Below are positions 43,055-51,881 of a DNA stretch of 64,000 nucleotides, one piece after another (position 1 is the stretch's first letter; the number at the start of each line of letters is the position of its first letter). The translations under genes and the position numbers were made by a program. Where the stretch lies: contig NZ_CAKMTD010000003.1 of assembly GCF_928391935.1 (NCBI RefSeq), forward strand, positions 183,080 to 247,079, in the 5' to 3' direction. Under the pieces are notes generated by a model. The model had not been told where the DNA came from. It did no database searches and saw only the letters and a program-made list of their open reading frames with translations. This DNA comes from Rothia nasimurium (lineage in GTDB: Bacteria > Actinomycetota > Actinomycetes > Actinomycetales > Micrococcaceae).

Positions 43055-43699
43055 ATGACCTCCCCCTACGATTCCAACAACCCTATCGTCGGCATTGTCA
43101 TGGGCTCAGACTCAGACTGGCCGGTCATGGAAGCCGCAGCTGAGGCCCTGCAGGAGTTCGGCATCTCCTACGAAGTTGATGTTGTCTCAGCCCACCGTAT
43201 GCCCGAAGACATGATTGCCTACGGCCGTTCGGCAGCCGAGCGGGGCATCCGCGTCATTATCGCCGGTGCAGGCGGGGCCGCCCACCTACCCGGCATGCTG
43301 GCCTCCGTTACCCCCCTGCCCGTCATTGGGGTCCCGGTCAAGCTCAAGTCCCTCGACGGCATGGACTCCCTGCTCTCCATCGTGCAGATGCCCGCAGGCG
43401 TCCCCGTCGCAACTGTCTCCATCAATGGGGCCCGCAACGCCGGCCTCCTGGCCCTGCGCATCCTGGGTTCCGGTGACGACAGCTTCGCCCGCCAGGTCCG
43501 TTCCGACCTCGTTGACTTCGCCACCTCCCTGCGCCAGACCGCCATGGACAAGGGAGCCGCCCTCCGCACCAAGGTAGAAGAATTCAAGGCCGAAGCAGCC
43601 GGTGAAGAAGACACCCACACGGTCCTCAACGAAGCCCCGGCCGCAGCAAAGGCTGCAGCCCACCAGGACACCGACCAGAAAACCCCCTACGCCCCCTAA
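43055..43699 (+). CDS. purE: N5-carboxyaminoimidazole ribonucleotide mutase
   Basis: 214 residues; class I PurE converts N5-CAIR to CAIR, the step after PurK. Motifs: [21 protein letters not shown] with the catalytic histidine region, [11 protein letters not shown], and [17 protein letters not shown]. The conserved domain ends near residue 165. The remaining 45-50 residues are an Ala/Glu/Asp/Thr-rich tail not needed for the fold and probably disordered. Co-transcribed with purK. Confidence 0.95.
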   Translation: MTSPYDSNNPIVGIVMGSDSDWPVMEAAAEALQEFGISYEVDVVSAHRMPEDMIAYGRSAAERGIRVIIAGAGGAAHLPGMLASVTPLPVIGVPVKLKSLDGMDSLLSIVQMPAGVPVATVSINGARNAGLLALRILGSGDDSFARQVRSDLVDFATSLRQTAMDKGAALRTKVEEFKAEAAGEEDTHTVLNEAPAAAKAAAHQDTDQKTPYAP

Positions 43700-43766
43700 T
43701 GCAGCGGGGTGGGCTTACCCAGGGTATCGAACACCACCACCCGGGAAGTCCCCAGTTTTATGGCCT

Positions 43767-43800
43767 AATGTGGTTGAGTAGGTAACTGCTCAACCACATT
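43767..43800 (+). terminator. Twelve-base hairpin between purE and the LCP gene
   Basis: AATGTGGTTGAG (43767-43778) pairs perfectly with CTCAACCACATT (43789-43800) around a ten-base loop. It lacks a T-run and lies 41 bases before the LCP gene, so it may be a purE terminator or a leader structure of the LCP message. Confidence 0.5.
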
Positions 43801-43840
43801 GCGTTGAGAGCAGCAATCTTTTCGATGGCAGGAGGCACCA

Positions 43841-45436
43841 GTGCACCGTGATTCTTCTTCCCCCCAGGGGACGTCCGCCCCCGCAGCCTCTGAACAGCCC
43901 ATCGTCGGCCGTCGGGCCAGGGGTGAAACGGTTCATCCCCCCGTCCTCACGGACCCCCTCAACCACCCCGAATCTGCCTCCCCACGTCTGCGGGCCCGCC
44001 GGGCCTGGAGCCTCCTAGCTCTCAGCCTGCTCCTTCCAGGGTCAGCCCAACTGGTGCAAGGCAACCGCACCCTGGGCCGCCGGGCCCTAGCCGTCACAGG
44101 CCTGGTATGGGCCCTCGTCCTCACCCTGCTGGCCCTGTGGTTCCTCAACCGCTCCTGGGTTCTAACCCTAGCCACCCACTCCTGGTCCCTCTGGATCGCA
44201 ACCCTAGCTTTTGCGGCCCTAGCCCTCGGCTGGGTCTTCATCCTCCTTGACACCTACCGGCTCATGAAGCCAGGCCTACTCACCGGGCGCTCCAAGCCCC
44301 TCGTCTCCCTGGCCCTCATCGCCGCCCTCTTCATCACCGGCGGCGGACTCGGCTACGCCGCCTACATCACCTGGCTCGGACGCGGGGCCCTCAGCTCCAT
44401 CTTTGCCGGCGGCACCCCCCTGCAAGAACAGGACGGTCGCTACAACATCCTGCTCATGGGCGGGGACGCCGGTGAAGACCGCGTCGGCCGACGCCCCGAC
44501 TCCATGACCGTCGTCTCCATCGACGCCACCACCGGCCAGGCCATCACCATCTCCGTACCCCGCAACCTCCAAAACGCCATCTTTGAGACCGGATCCCCCC
44601 TCTGGAGCATCTACCCAGAAGGCTTCAACTGCGGGGACGAATGCATCCTCAACGCCCTCTACCCCACCGTATCCCGCGACTACCCTGACCTCTACCCCGA
44701 GGCCGACGACCCCGGCGCAGAAGCAACCATGGATGCAGTCTCAGGCGTCTTGGGCATCACCGTTGAAAACTACATCCTGATTGATATGAGCGGCTTCGAG
44801 CAGCTCATCGACGCCCTCGGCGGCATCACCATCGACGTCGGCGGACGGGTTCCCATCGGCGGCGGCACCAACGAATTCACCGGCCTGCCCAACCCCATCG
44901 ACGGCTACATTGAGCCCGGCCGCCAGCACCTCGACGGCTTCCACGCCCTCTGGTACGCCCGCTCCCGCGAAGGGGCCACAGACTACGACCGCCAAGCCCG
45001 CCAGCGGTGCGTCCAAGCCGCCATGCTCAAGCAACTCGACCCCGCCAACGTCCTCACCAAGTTCGCCGACATCACAGCCGCCGGCGAGCAGGTTATCGAA
45101 ACCAATATCCCCCAAGGTGGCCTAGCCTCCCTTGGCAACGTTGCCCTCAAATCCAAAAACTACGCCCTCATCCAGTTCGCAGCAGGGCCCCCCTACTTTG
45201 GAGATATGTTCCCTACCTACCCGGATTTCGACCTCCTCCACCAGCGGGTCCAGCAGGTCATCGCTGACTCAGCCCAGGGCATCCAGCCAGAAGCTACCCC
45301 TCTCGCCTCCTCCACCGGCCAGCAGCAACCCGCCGGTGGCGTCATCATCGTCACCGTCAGCCAGAAAACCCTACTCGCCGCCGAAACTGACCCTGCCACC
45401 GGCCTGAGCGAAAACGGCACCTGCTCCGTCCCCTAA
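43841..45436 (+). CDS. LytR-CpsA-Psr (LCP) family glycopolymer ligase with multi-pass N-terminus
   Basis: 531 residues starting at GTG with AGGAGG upstream. After about 50 residues of hydrophilic leader, three or four hydrophobic helices lie between about 55 and 180, more than the single anchor of classical LytR. The extracellular LCP domain follows: NILLMGGDAG, RRPDSMTVVSID, SVPRNL with the arginine that grips the polyprenyl pyrophosphate, DALGGITIDVGG, and WYARSREGATDYDRQARQRC. LCP enzymes transfer polymers from undecaprenyl-PP to peptidoglycan, so it may attach the polysaccharide made by the 12-19 kb cluster (inference). Confidence 0.94.
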   Translation: MHRDSSSPQGTSAPAASEQPIVGRRARGETVHPPVLTDPLNHPESASPRLRARRAWSLLALSLLLPGSAQLVQGNRTLGRRALAVTGLVWALVLTLLALWFLNRSWVLTLATHSWSLWIATLAFAALALGWVFILLDTYRLMKPGLLTGRSKPLVSLALIAALFITGGGLGYAAYITWLGRGALSSIFAGGTPLQEQDGRYNILLMGGDAGEDRVGRRPDSMTVVSIDATTGQAITISVPRNLQNAIFETGSPLWSIYPEGFNCGDECILNALYPTVSRDYPDLYPEADDPGAEATMDAVSGVLGITVENYILIDMSGFEQLIDALGGITIDVGGRVPIGGGTNEFTGLPNPIDGYIEPGRQHLDGFHALWYARSREGATDYDRQARQRCVQAAMLKQLDPANVLTKFADITAAGEQVIETNIPQGGLASLGNVALKSKNYALIQFAAGPPYFGDMFPTYPDFDLLHQRVQQVIADSAQGIQPEATPLASSTGQQQPAGGVIIVTVSQKTLLAAETDPATGLSENGTCSVP

Positions 45437-45518
45437 AGCACCCGCCAGCCCGTCCTGAGGTGCCCCTCTCACGCCAAGAACCGCCCCAGGTGCGTCGGGA
45501 ACCGGTAAGCTGATAGGC

Positions 45519-46538
45519 ATGAGTAACATCCTGCAATCAGACATTTGGGCCCGGTTCCAAGAGGCCAACGGCCACCAGGTATTCCGCGGTGAGGGCCAGG
45601 GCTGGCGCTACATGGCCACCCTCGAAGGCGGGGCAACCGGCCGCTACCTCTACGCCCCCTACGGGCCTGAAGCTGACTCCGCAGCAGCTTTTGACGCAGC
45701 CATCGCAGACCTCAAGCGCGTCGCCGCCGAAAACAAGTGCTGGTTTATCCGGGTAGAACCCACCGACTCACGTATCTGGGGCAGCCAGTCCGGCGAGGCC
45801 TTCCTGGCCGCCCGCGGCTTCACCCTCTCCCCCCGCCAGGTACAGCCCTCCCACACCCAGATCATTGACCTCACCCAGAGCGAAGAAGACATCCTGGCGG
45901 ATATGAAGTCCACCAACCGCAACCTGCACCGCAACATCCACAAGAAGGGCGTCACCTTCGAGAAGTCCCAGAACCCGGCAGACATCTCGATCCTGCTCAA
46001 ATACCTGGATGAAACCGCAGGCCGCGCAGGTTTTAACCGCCAACAGGACGCCTACCTCACCCGCGTCGCTGAAGTACTCATGCCAGCGGACGCCGCCACC
46101 CTCTTCATCGCCCGCGTTGACGGAGAACCCATCGGCGCCTCTCTCGTCTACGACTCTGACGACACCCGCGTCTACGCCCACGCCGCCACCTCCTTCGAGC
46201 ACCGCAAGCTGCAGGTCGGCAACCCCCTGCTGTCCACCCTCATCCTCGACGCCAAGGCCAAGGGCCTGACCACCATGGACCTCTTCGGCATCGCCCCCGA
46301 CGACGACCCCAACCATGAGTGGGCGGGCTTCACCAAGTTCAAGAAGTCCTTCGGCGGCGAATCAGTAACCTACCCCGGCACCTGGGATCTACCTGTCTCT
46401 GCCGCCGGTTACAAGGCCTACCAGGGTATCCGCTCCGGCCGTGAAGCCCTAGCCTCTGGCAAGAAGTTCGCCACCGGCACCCTGCTCCCCAAGGTTAAGG
46501 ACGCCGTCGGCCAGGTTCGCGCTCGTATCGGTAAATAA
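45519..46538 (+). CDS. FemAB-family peptidoglycan bridge aminoacyltransferase
   Basis: 339 residues made of two GNAT-like lobes, as in FemX/FemA/FemB. Conserved points include QSDIWARFQEANG at the start, WFIRVEP, the basic helix STNRNLHRNIHKKGVTF, and MDLFGIAPDDDPNHEWAGFTKFKKSFGG near the end. Such enzymes use aminoacyl-tRNA to add the first or later residue of the cross-bridge to lipid II. The coiled-coil arm of FemA is absent, closer to FemX and actinobacterial forms. A palindromic element follows the stop. Confidence 0.93.
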   Translation: MSNILQSDIWARFQEANGHQVFRGEGQGWRYMATLEGGATGRYLYAPYGPEADSAAAFDAAIADLKRVAAENKCWFIRVEPTDSRIWGSQSGEAFLAARGFTLSPRQVQPSHTQIIDLTQSEEDILADMKSTNRNLHRNIHKKGVTFEKSQNPADISILLKYLDETAGRAGFNRQQDAYLTRVAEVLMPADAATLFIARVDGEPIGASLVYDSDDTRVYAHAATSFEHRKLQVGNPLLSTLILDAKAKGLTTMDLFGIAPDDDPNHEWAGFTKFKKSFGGESVTYPGTWDLPVSAAGYKAYQGIRSGREALASGKKFATGTLLPKVKDAVGQVRARIGK

Positions 46539-46542
46539 AATC

Positions 46543-46643
46543 GAGCAGGTCTTCCCTCCGCCGACTAACCTTCTTGGGCTCGCGCTGGGCGCTCGCCCAA
46601 TTCATGCCAGCCCCAGCCAGTCGGCTTTCGGGAAGACCTGCTC
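46543..46643. repeat. Palindromic element, copy 2 (convergent spacer)
   Basis: The same core as 29543-29650: GCCGACT (46560-46566), an inner stem TTGGGC (46574-46579) to GCCCAA (46595-46600), ATTCATGCCAG, and AGTCGGC (46619-46625). Here the outer arms are GAGCAGGTCTTCCC (46543-46556) and GGGAAGACCTGCTC (46630-46643), fourteen perfect pairs unrelated in sequence to copy 1. On the minus strand the stem is trailed by a T-rich run, so it could terminate glpX. It lies between the convergent FemAB and glpX genes, in the same orientation as copy 1. Confidence 0.9.
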
Positions 46644-46680
46644 AATCTCTAGTATCCGACCCTACATCTGCTCTAGAGTT

Positions 46681-47676
46681 CTAGCGGTTCAGGGTTCCGG
46701 CAATCAGGGCTGAGTAGCGGGAGAGCTTGTGCTCTGCCTCAATCAGACGCACGGTGCCTGACTTAGAACGCATGACCAGGGACTGGGTGGTGACGGTGTC
46801 TCGGCCGTAGCGCACCCCGCGCAGGAGCTTACCGTCGGTAATGCCGGTGGCTGCGAAGAAGCAGTTATCGGTGGTGACCAGGTCATCGGTGGTCAGCACC
46901 GCATCCAGGTCATGGCCGGCGTCCAGGGCCTTCTGGCGCTCAGCGTCATCAATGGGGGCCAAACGCCCCTGGATCACACCGCCGGTAGCCTTAATGGCAC
47001 AAGCAGCGACGATACCCTCGGGGGTACCTCCGGTACCCATCATCAGGTCCACGCCGGTACCCTCGCGGCAGGCGGCAATAGCGCCAGCGACGTCGCCGTC
47101 AAGAATCATGCGGGTGCGGGCACCGGTTGCGCGAATCTCCTCCACCAGCTTGGCGTGGCGGGGGCGGTCAAGCACGCAAACAGTCAGCTGGTTGATGTTA
47201 GTTCCCTTGGCCTTGGCCACCAGGTGCAGGTTCTGCTTGACGGGCAGGCGCAGGTCTACCAGGTCTGCTGCTTCGGGGCCAGTCACCAGCTTTTCCATGT
47301 AGAAAACAGCTGAGGGGTCGAACATGGTGCCGCCTTCAGCCACCGCAATGACGGACAGGGCGTTGTCCATGCCCAGGGCGGTCAGGCGGGTGCCGTCGAT
47401 GGGGTCAACTGCAACATCGAATCGGGCACCGGTGCCGTCGCCAACCTGTTCCCCGTTGAACAGCATGGGGGCCTCATCCTTCTCGCCCTCACCGATGACC
47501 ACAGTACCGTTGAACTGGACGGTCTTGAGGCGGGCCCGCATAGCATCAACTGCAGCCCCGTCCGCCATATTCTTATCGCCAGCGCCTACCAGCGGGCCGG
47601 ACGCAATCGCGGCCGCTTCGGTGGCACGAACCAGTTCCAGAGCGAGGTTACGATCTTCGTTGAATTCTTCTGACAT
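46681..47676 (-). CDS. glpX: Fructose-1,6-bisphosphatase, class II
   Basis: 331-residue GlpX enzyme of gluconeogenesis. The N-terminal [30 protein letters not shown], the metal site [19 protein letters not shown], and [13 protein letters not shown] are family signatures. Actinobacteria commonly rely on this class instead of class I FBPase. It is divergent from the DUF4245 gene, the usual actinobacterial neighbour. Confidence 0.97.
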   Translation of the reverse strand: MSEEFNEDRNLALELVRATEAAAIASGPLVGAGDKNMADGAAVDAMRARLKTVQFNGTVVIGEGEKDEAPMLFNGEQVGDGTGARFDVAVDPIDGTRLTALGMDNALSVIAVAEGGTMFDPSAVFYMEKLVTGPEAADLVDLRLPVKQNLHLVAKAKGTNINQLTVCVLDRPRHAKLVEEIRATGARTRMILDGDVAGAIAACREGTGVDLMMGTGGTPEGIVAACAIKATGGVIQGRLAPIDDAERQKALDAGHDLDAVLTTDDLVTTDNCFFAATGITDGKLLRGVRYGRDTVTTQSLVMRSKSGTVRLIEAEHKLSRYSALIAGTLNR

Positions 47677-47885
47677 GACTCACCTTCGAGTAGTTTTTTC
47701 GATTCAGAGCGCAATGGACCGAGCTGGCCACAGCACCTACACCCACTAGATTACCCGTTCAGGCCAAGGCTTTCATGGCCCCGTGTAACATCTGTGCTCA
47801 TTACTCACACTCTATGACAACAAATGTTCATGTCTCCTCCCTGCCAGGTAGCGCAGGTATGGGCATGTGTATGAAAATAGAAGGC

Positions 47886-48581
47886 GTGACTTCATCGAAC
47901 AATCCCCAGCAGCACCCCACCGCATCTGCCCGCACTGGCGGGGCCGATGCGTCCGACTCCGACGAGCAGGTTATCCCGCAGATTACGGCCAAGCAGGCTG
48001 AGCGGATTAACGCCCCGGCCCGCAACATGGTGATTTCGATGATTGTGATGGTCCTGCTGATTTTGCCGGTGGTCTGGCTCATGCCCCAGCCTAATAAGGA
48101 CCCCTACCGGCCCAGCGTCGATGTGCCCCTAATCGCTTATGAAGCCAGCAATGCTGCTGGCTACCCGGTTGCCGCCGCCCAACAGGAGGGCTGGCACTAC
48201 AACTACGCCCGCTGGATTAGCGGGCAGGCCGACGGCATTGACTACTGGGAGACAGGGCAGGTCACCCCCTCGAATAAATTCCTGGAGATCATTCAGGCCC
48301 GTGAGTCTAACGCCACCTGGATTGCCCAAAAGACCGGTAATGCGGTGCCTGAAGCCTCGGTGAATGTGGGGGGCCTGCAGTGGGAGGTCCGCACCCTGGT
48401 TGATCCTGACGATAAGGAAAAAATCACCACCTTCTATATCGGGGAGGTGGACGGCACCACCCTGCTGGTGAAGGGGGACGCGGAGCCGTCCGAGTACCAG
48501 GCCCTGATTGAGGCGACGATCGCCTACATGCGGGGGCCCCAGCCGACGGCTGCCCCCACCTCGTCAACCGGCATTAAGTAG
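47886..48581 (+). CDS. DUF4245 family membrane-anchored protein
   Basis: 231 residues from GTG 47886. A hydrophilic cytoplasmic leader rich in Ser/Ala/Gln is followed by one membrane helix (NMVISMIVMVLLILPVVWLM), then an extracytoplasmic domain with the DUF4245 layout (PYRPSVDVPLIAYE, GWHYNYARW). This family is actinobacterial and usually lies next to glpX, as here. The start is uncertain: no good ribosome binding site is seen, and TATGAA at 47870-47875 may be a -10 box of a leaderless message. Function unknown. Confidence 0.85.
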   Translation: MTSSNNPQQHPTASARTGGADASDSDEQVIPQITAKQAERINAPARNMVISMIVMVLLILPVVWLMPQPNKDPYRPSVDVPLIAYEASNAAGYPVAAAQQEGWHYNYARWISGQADGIDYWETGQVTPSNKFLEIIQARESNATWIAQKTGNAVPEASVNVGGLQWEVRTLVDPDDKEKITTFYIGEVDGTTLLVKGDAEPSEYQALIEATIAYMRGPQPTAAPTSSTGIK

Positions 48582-48590
48582 GTTGGCCCC

Positions 48591-48644
48591 AAGCACCCCA
48601 CCCGAAATGTAAGTTTGCTTACACACTTCTTGGGTGGGGTGCTT
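48591..48644 (+). terminator. Nested hairpin terminator after the DUF4245 gene
   Basis: Thirteen-base arms at 48591-48603 and 48632-48644 enclose a small GTAAG/CTTAC hairpin. GTTTTGCC follows. It separates the DUF4245 and carbonic anhydrase genes. Confidence 0.75.
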
Positions 48645-48680
48645 GCTATCGTTTTGCCTAGATACGGCGAAAGGAAGATC

Positions 48681-49331
48681 GTGAGCACCATCGAAACCCC
48701 GCTCCAGGCCTGGGAGCGTCTTGTGGAGGGCAATACCCGTTTTGTGGAGGGCAACCGGTCCCACCCCAACCAGGACGCCGCCCGTCGCGCTGAGCTCGTC
48801 TCTGGCCAACACCCTTTCGCCGCCATTTTTGGGTGCGGGGATTCCCGCCTGGCTGCTGAAATTATTTTTGATCTCGGCTTGGGTGACGCCTTTGTGGTGC
48901 GGACGGCCGGGCAGGTGCTGGACGACGCGGTTCTCGGCTCCCTGGAGTATGCGAGTGGGGCCCTGAATACCCCGCTGATTATGGTGTTGGGCCATGACTC
49001 CTGCGGCGCGATTACGGCTACCCAGAAGGCCCTGGTGGAGGGTGAAATGCCCGGCGGGTTTATCCGTAACCTGGTGGAGGGTATTTTGCCGTCGGTGATT
49101 TCCCCGGCCCTGCCCGAGGGGGCCACCATCAACGATATGGTGGTGGAGCATACCCGTCAGACTGCGGCCCGGATTGCTGAGCAGTCGGGCATTATTCGTC
49201 AGCGTATTGAGGACGGCTCCCTGGCCGTCATTGGCGTTTTCTACCACCTGGCCGACGGCAAGGCCGACCTGGTCTACTCTTCCTCCCCCGAGATTACGGA
49301 CGGCGGGTTCGGCCTCCCCACTAGGGCATAA
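48681..49331 (+). CDS. Beta-class carbonic anhydrase
   Basis: 216 residues. Zinc ligands and the catalytic dyad are visible: IFGCGDSR (Cys, with the Asp-Arg pair) and LGHDSCGAI (His and Cys). FVVRTAGQV is the usual strand after the first site. The enzyme interconverts CO2 and bicarbonate and supplies bicarbonate for biosynthesis, including the PurK reaction. The GTG at 48681 is preferred because AAAGGAAG sits upstream; the longer frame would start inside the upstream terminator hairpin. Confidence 0.96.
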   Translation: MSTIETPLQAWERLVEGNTRFVEGNRSHPNQDAARRAELVSGQHPFAAIFGCGDSRLAAEIIFDLGLGDAFVVRTAGQVLDDAVLGSLEYASGALNTPLIMVLGHDSCGAITATQKALVEGEMPGGFIRNLVEGILPSVISPALPEGATINDMVVEHTRQTAARIAEQSGIIRQRIEDGSLAVIGVFYHLADGKADLVYSSSPEITDGGFGLPTRA

Positions 49332-49543
49332 ATTTCCGCTGCCTGAAGAACCAGAACCAAGATCCTGGGGAGACTACCTGGTACCACCAACTATCGGGGG
49401 AAAAAACTACTACGGCCCCTGAACAGCTACTCTATCTGTTGCCTCATGAAGTGAAACTGCAACACATATTACCGAGAGGCTAACGTCTTAGAGATATAGA
49501 AAGCTCAGCTTTCCCTCTTTATCCCCCACAATCCTTTAATGGC
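49332..49543. other. AT-rich spacer with a short open frame, possible gene remnant
   Basis: Gene-free by ordinary standards. From about 49332 to 49422 one plus-strand frame reads as a Pro/Glu-rich stretch (PLPEEPEPRSWGDYL) ending NYYGP, which looks protein-like but has no start of its own. GAAAG/CTTTC at 49499-49513 may be a weak terminator for the minus-strand gene that follows. Base composition shifts to AT-rich here. Confidence 0.35.
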
Positions 49544-49966
49544 TTATTCTCCGAAGCTAAAATCAAGACCCTCTGCTTGGCTCGCGATAGAAGGAACATT
49601 GTCACCATCCGGGTGTTCAGATAACAGCTTCAAAAAATTTTTGAAGGAATCAATATCCACATTTTGGTGAGAATTCCAGAAATTAACAAGAGCAGTTGCG
49701 GCGAGCTCTATTGAACCAGGTATATCGACAAGAGCAAGGAGATAGTTCTCTACAAGGTACTCAACCTTAATGGAGGGTGTATCTTGCGGCAAAATTTTAA
49801 CAATGTTTTGGATGAACCCACTCATTCTTAGAGCGTTATCCTGCTTCCACTCATAAGGTTCTCCAAGCCACTCAGGCCCAGAAAATTGAGAGAATAATGA
49901 TTTTGCTAGCTCGTATTCGCCTTGTTCGAGAGAATCAATAGCAGATTTTAGTTCATTAATTTCCAT
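49544..49966 (-). CDS. Small acidic protein of unknown function in an AT-rich island
   Basis: 140 residues if the ATG at 49966 is used (AGAGG nine bases upstream); an ATG two codons earlier is possible but too close to the site. The protein is acidic and looks mostly helical, opening with MEINELKSAIDSLEQGEYEL, with no signal peptide or membrane helix. Size, acidity and AT-rich, atypical codon use recall immunity proteins of toxin systems and phage-derived genes, but I recognise no family. No partner toxin gene is intact beside it. Probably acquired by transfer. Confidence 0.75.
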   Translation of the reverse strand: MEINELKSAIDSLEQGEYELAKSLFSQFSGPEWLGEPYEWKQDNALRMSGFIQNIVKILPQDTPSIKVEYLVENYLLALVDIPGSIELAATALVNFWNSHQNVDIDSFKNFLKLLSEHPDGDNVPSIASQAEGLDFSFGE

Positions 49967-50161
49967 CAGCATTTTCCTCTACTCTCATCAGCCCAACTAC
50001 CACTCATGTAGGCACCAGTCTAAGCGATAGCGTTACCAGGATCTTCATACCTCAAGCTGACTGCCCTGCACTTGGTTACCTATCCCCATCAACAATTGAT
50101 AGGCCGTCATCTTCTGGCTCCAATGCGACAGCCGTCACGGCGGCGTATTAGACTAGGGAGT

Positions 50162-51568
50162 ATGGCTGAAAACACTGAATACCGCATTGAACACGACACC
50201 ATGGGTGAGGTCCGCGTACCGGTTAACGCCCTCTACCGTGCCCAGACCCAGCGTGCCGTTGAAAACTTCCCCATCTCAGGCCAGACACTGGAGTCTGCCC
50301 ACATCCGCGCCCTGGCCCTCATCAAGAAGGCAGCAGCGAGCGCCAACGAAGAGCTAGGCGTCCTGGATGCAACCCGCGCCGCCGCTATCCGCGACGCCGC
50401 AGATAAGGTTGCTGCCGGTGACTACGATGAGCACTTCCCCATCGACGTCTTCCAGACCGGTTCCGGTACCTCCTCCAACATGAACACCAACGAGGTGCTG
50501 GCAACCCTGGCCAACAAGGCCCTGGAGGGCCAGGATGTCGAGGTCCACCCCAACGACCATGTGAATGCCTCCCAGTCCTCCAACGACGTCTTCCCCACCT
50601 CCGTGCATGTGGCCGCTACCGAGGCCCTGCTCAAGGACCTGGTTCCGGCCCTGGAATACCTGGCTGAGTCCCTGGAGCGTAAGGCGGTTGAGTTCAAGGA
50701 CGTCGTCAAGTCCGGCCGCACCCACCTGATGGACGCCACCCCCGTCACCCTGGGCCAGGAGTTCTCCGGCTACGCAGCCCAGGTCCGCTACGGGGTTGAG
50801 CGTATCCACGCCTCCCTGCCCCGCGTCGCCGAGGTCCCCCTGGGCGGTACCGCCGTGGGCACCGGCATTAACACCCCCGACGGCTTCTCCGCCCGCGTCA
50901 TCGAACTGCTGGCTGAAGAAACCGGCCTGCCCCTGACCGAGGCCCGCAACCACTTTGAGGCCCAGGCCAACCGTGACGGCCTGATCGAGGCCTCCGGCCA
51001 GCTGCGCAATATCGCCTACTCCTTCATGAAGATCAACAACGATATTCGCTGGATGGGTTCAGGCCCCAACACCGGCCTGGGCGAGCTGCACATCCCCGAC
51101 CTGCAGCCCGGTTCCTCCATCATGCCAGGTAAGGTCAACCCCGTCATCTGTGAAGCAGCCATTATGGTCTGCGCCCAGGTTATCGGTAACGACACCACCA
51201 TCGCCCTGTCCTCCACCAACGGTGCCTTCGAGCTGAACGTGGGTATCCCCGTTATGGCCGCCAACCTGCTGCAGTCCATCCGCCTGCTGGCCAACACCTC
51301 CCGCGTCATGGCCGACAAGATGATTGACGGCCTAGAAGCCAACGTAGAGCGTGCCCGCTTCCTGGCTGAGGCCTCCCCCTCAACCGTCACCCCCATGAAC
51401 AAGCTGATCGGCTACGAGGCCGCAGCCAAGATTGCCAAGTACTCGGTGGCTAACAAGACCACCGTGCGCGAAGCCGTCATCGCCCTGGGTTACGTTGAGC
51501 GCGGTGAAGTCACCGAGGCCCAGCTGGATGAGGCCCTGGACGTCACCAAGATGCTGGGTAACTTCTAA
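50162..51568 (+). CDS. fumC: Fumarate hydratase, class II
   Basis: 468-residue homotetrameric fumarase of the TCA cycle. It shows the [13 protein letters not shown] start, [13 protein letters not shown], the substrate-binding [11 protein letters not shown], and the superfamily signature [13 protein letters not shown] 50162 has GGGAG upstream and starts right at the conserved N-terminus. It is preceded by the AT-rich island and followed by a strong terminator. Confidence 0.97.
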   Translation: MAENTEYRIEHDTMGEVRVPVNALYRAQTQRAVENFPISGQTLESAHIRALALIKKAAASANEELGVLDATRAAAIRDAADKVAAGDYDEHFPIDVFQTGSGTSSNMNTNEVLATLANKALEGQDVEVHPNDHVNASQSSNDVFPTSVHVAATEALLKDLVPALEYLAESLERKAVEFKDVVKSGRTHLMDATPVTLGQEFSGYAAQVRYGVERIHASLPRVAEVPLGGTAVGTGINTPDGFSARVIELLAEETGLPLTEARNHFEAQANRDGLIEASGQLRNIAYSFMKINNDIRWMGSGPNTGLGELHIPDLQPGSSIMPGKVNPVICEAAIMVCAQVIGNDTTIALSSTNGAFELNVGIPVMAANLLQSIRLLANTSRVMADKMIDGLEANVERARFLAEASPSTVTPMNKLIGYEAAAKIAKYSVANKTTVREAVIALGYVERGEVTEAQLDEALDVTKMLGNF

Positions 51569-51589
51569 GCCCTAGCCTTCTGGTGTCAG

Positions 51590-51621
51590 CGGTGGGTTCC
51601 CTCTGTGGAGGGAGCCCACCG
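51590..51621 (+). terminator. Terminator of fumC
   Basis: CGGTGGG and TCCCTC pair with GAGGGA and CCCACCG around TGTG, followed by TTTGTGT, about 20 bases after the stop. Confidence 0.88.
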
Positions 51622-51881
51622 TTTGTGTATGGCCTTTCTAGAACTGGTAAGCATACTCACGGCCTCTGGTGATGGGGCAGACAGGAAACCCTCTAGGCAG
51701 GCCCTGCCCCGGGGGCTAGGCTGAAAGTACAGACACGTCCCGTGTTTGGCCGGTTTGTAGACTTGCCCAGGTGCCCCGGTTTGTGGTTCGCCGGGTCGCC
51801 GTGCGGCAGGGAGAAGGCCCCCGATACTCCTATCGGGGGCCTTATCTCGCCTTGGTGGGGAAAGCCCCTACCGGCTGGTGC
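51622..51881. other. Spacer between fumC and the thiolase gene
   Basis: The two genes are convergent and the whole spacer from 51569 is 313 bases. Apart from the fumC terminator and the minus-strand terminator at 51814-51843, I see no gene, repeat or known RNA in it. Confidence 0.5.
51814..51843 (-). terminator. Terminator of the thiolase gene
   Basis: AAGGCCCCCGATA (51814-51826) pairs perfectly with TATCGGGGGCCTT (51831-51843) around CTCC. It lies about 40 bases past the thiolase stop. Confidence 0.85.

Noticed and set aside
49174..49331. A separate gene in the frame crossing the carbonic anhydrase gene
   Set aside because: Within the carbonic anhydrase gene this frame is a shadow. Only the part after 49331 might be a remnant and is listed as such.
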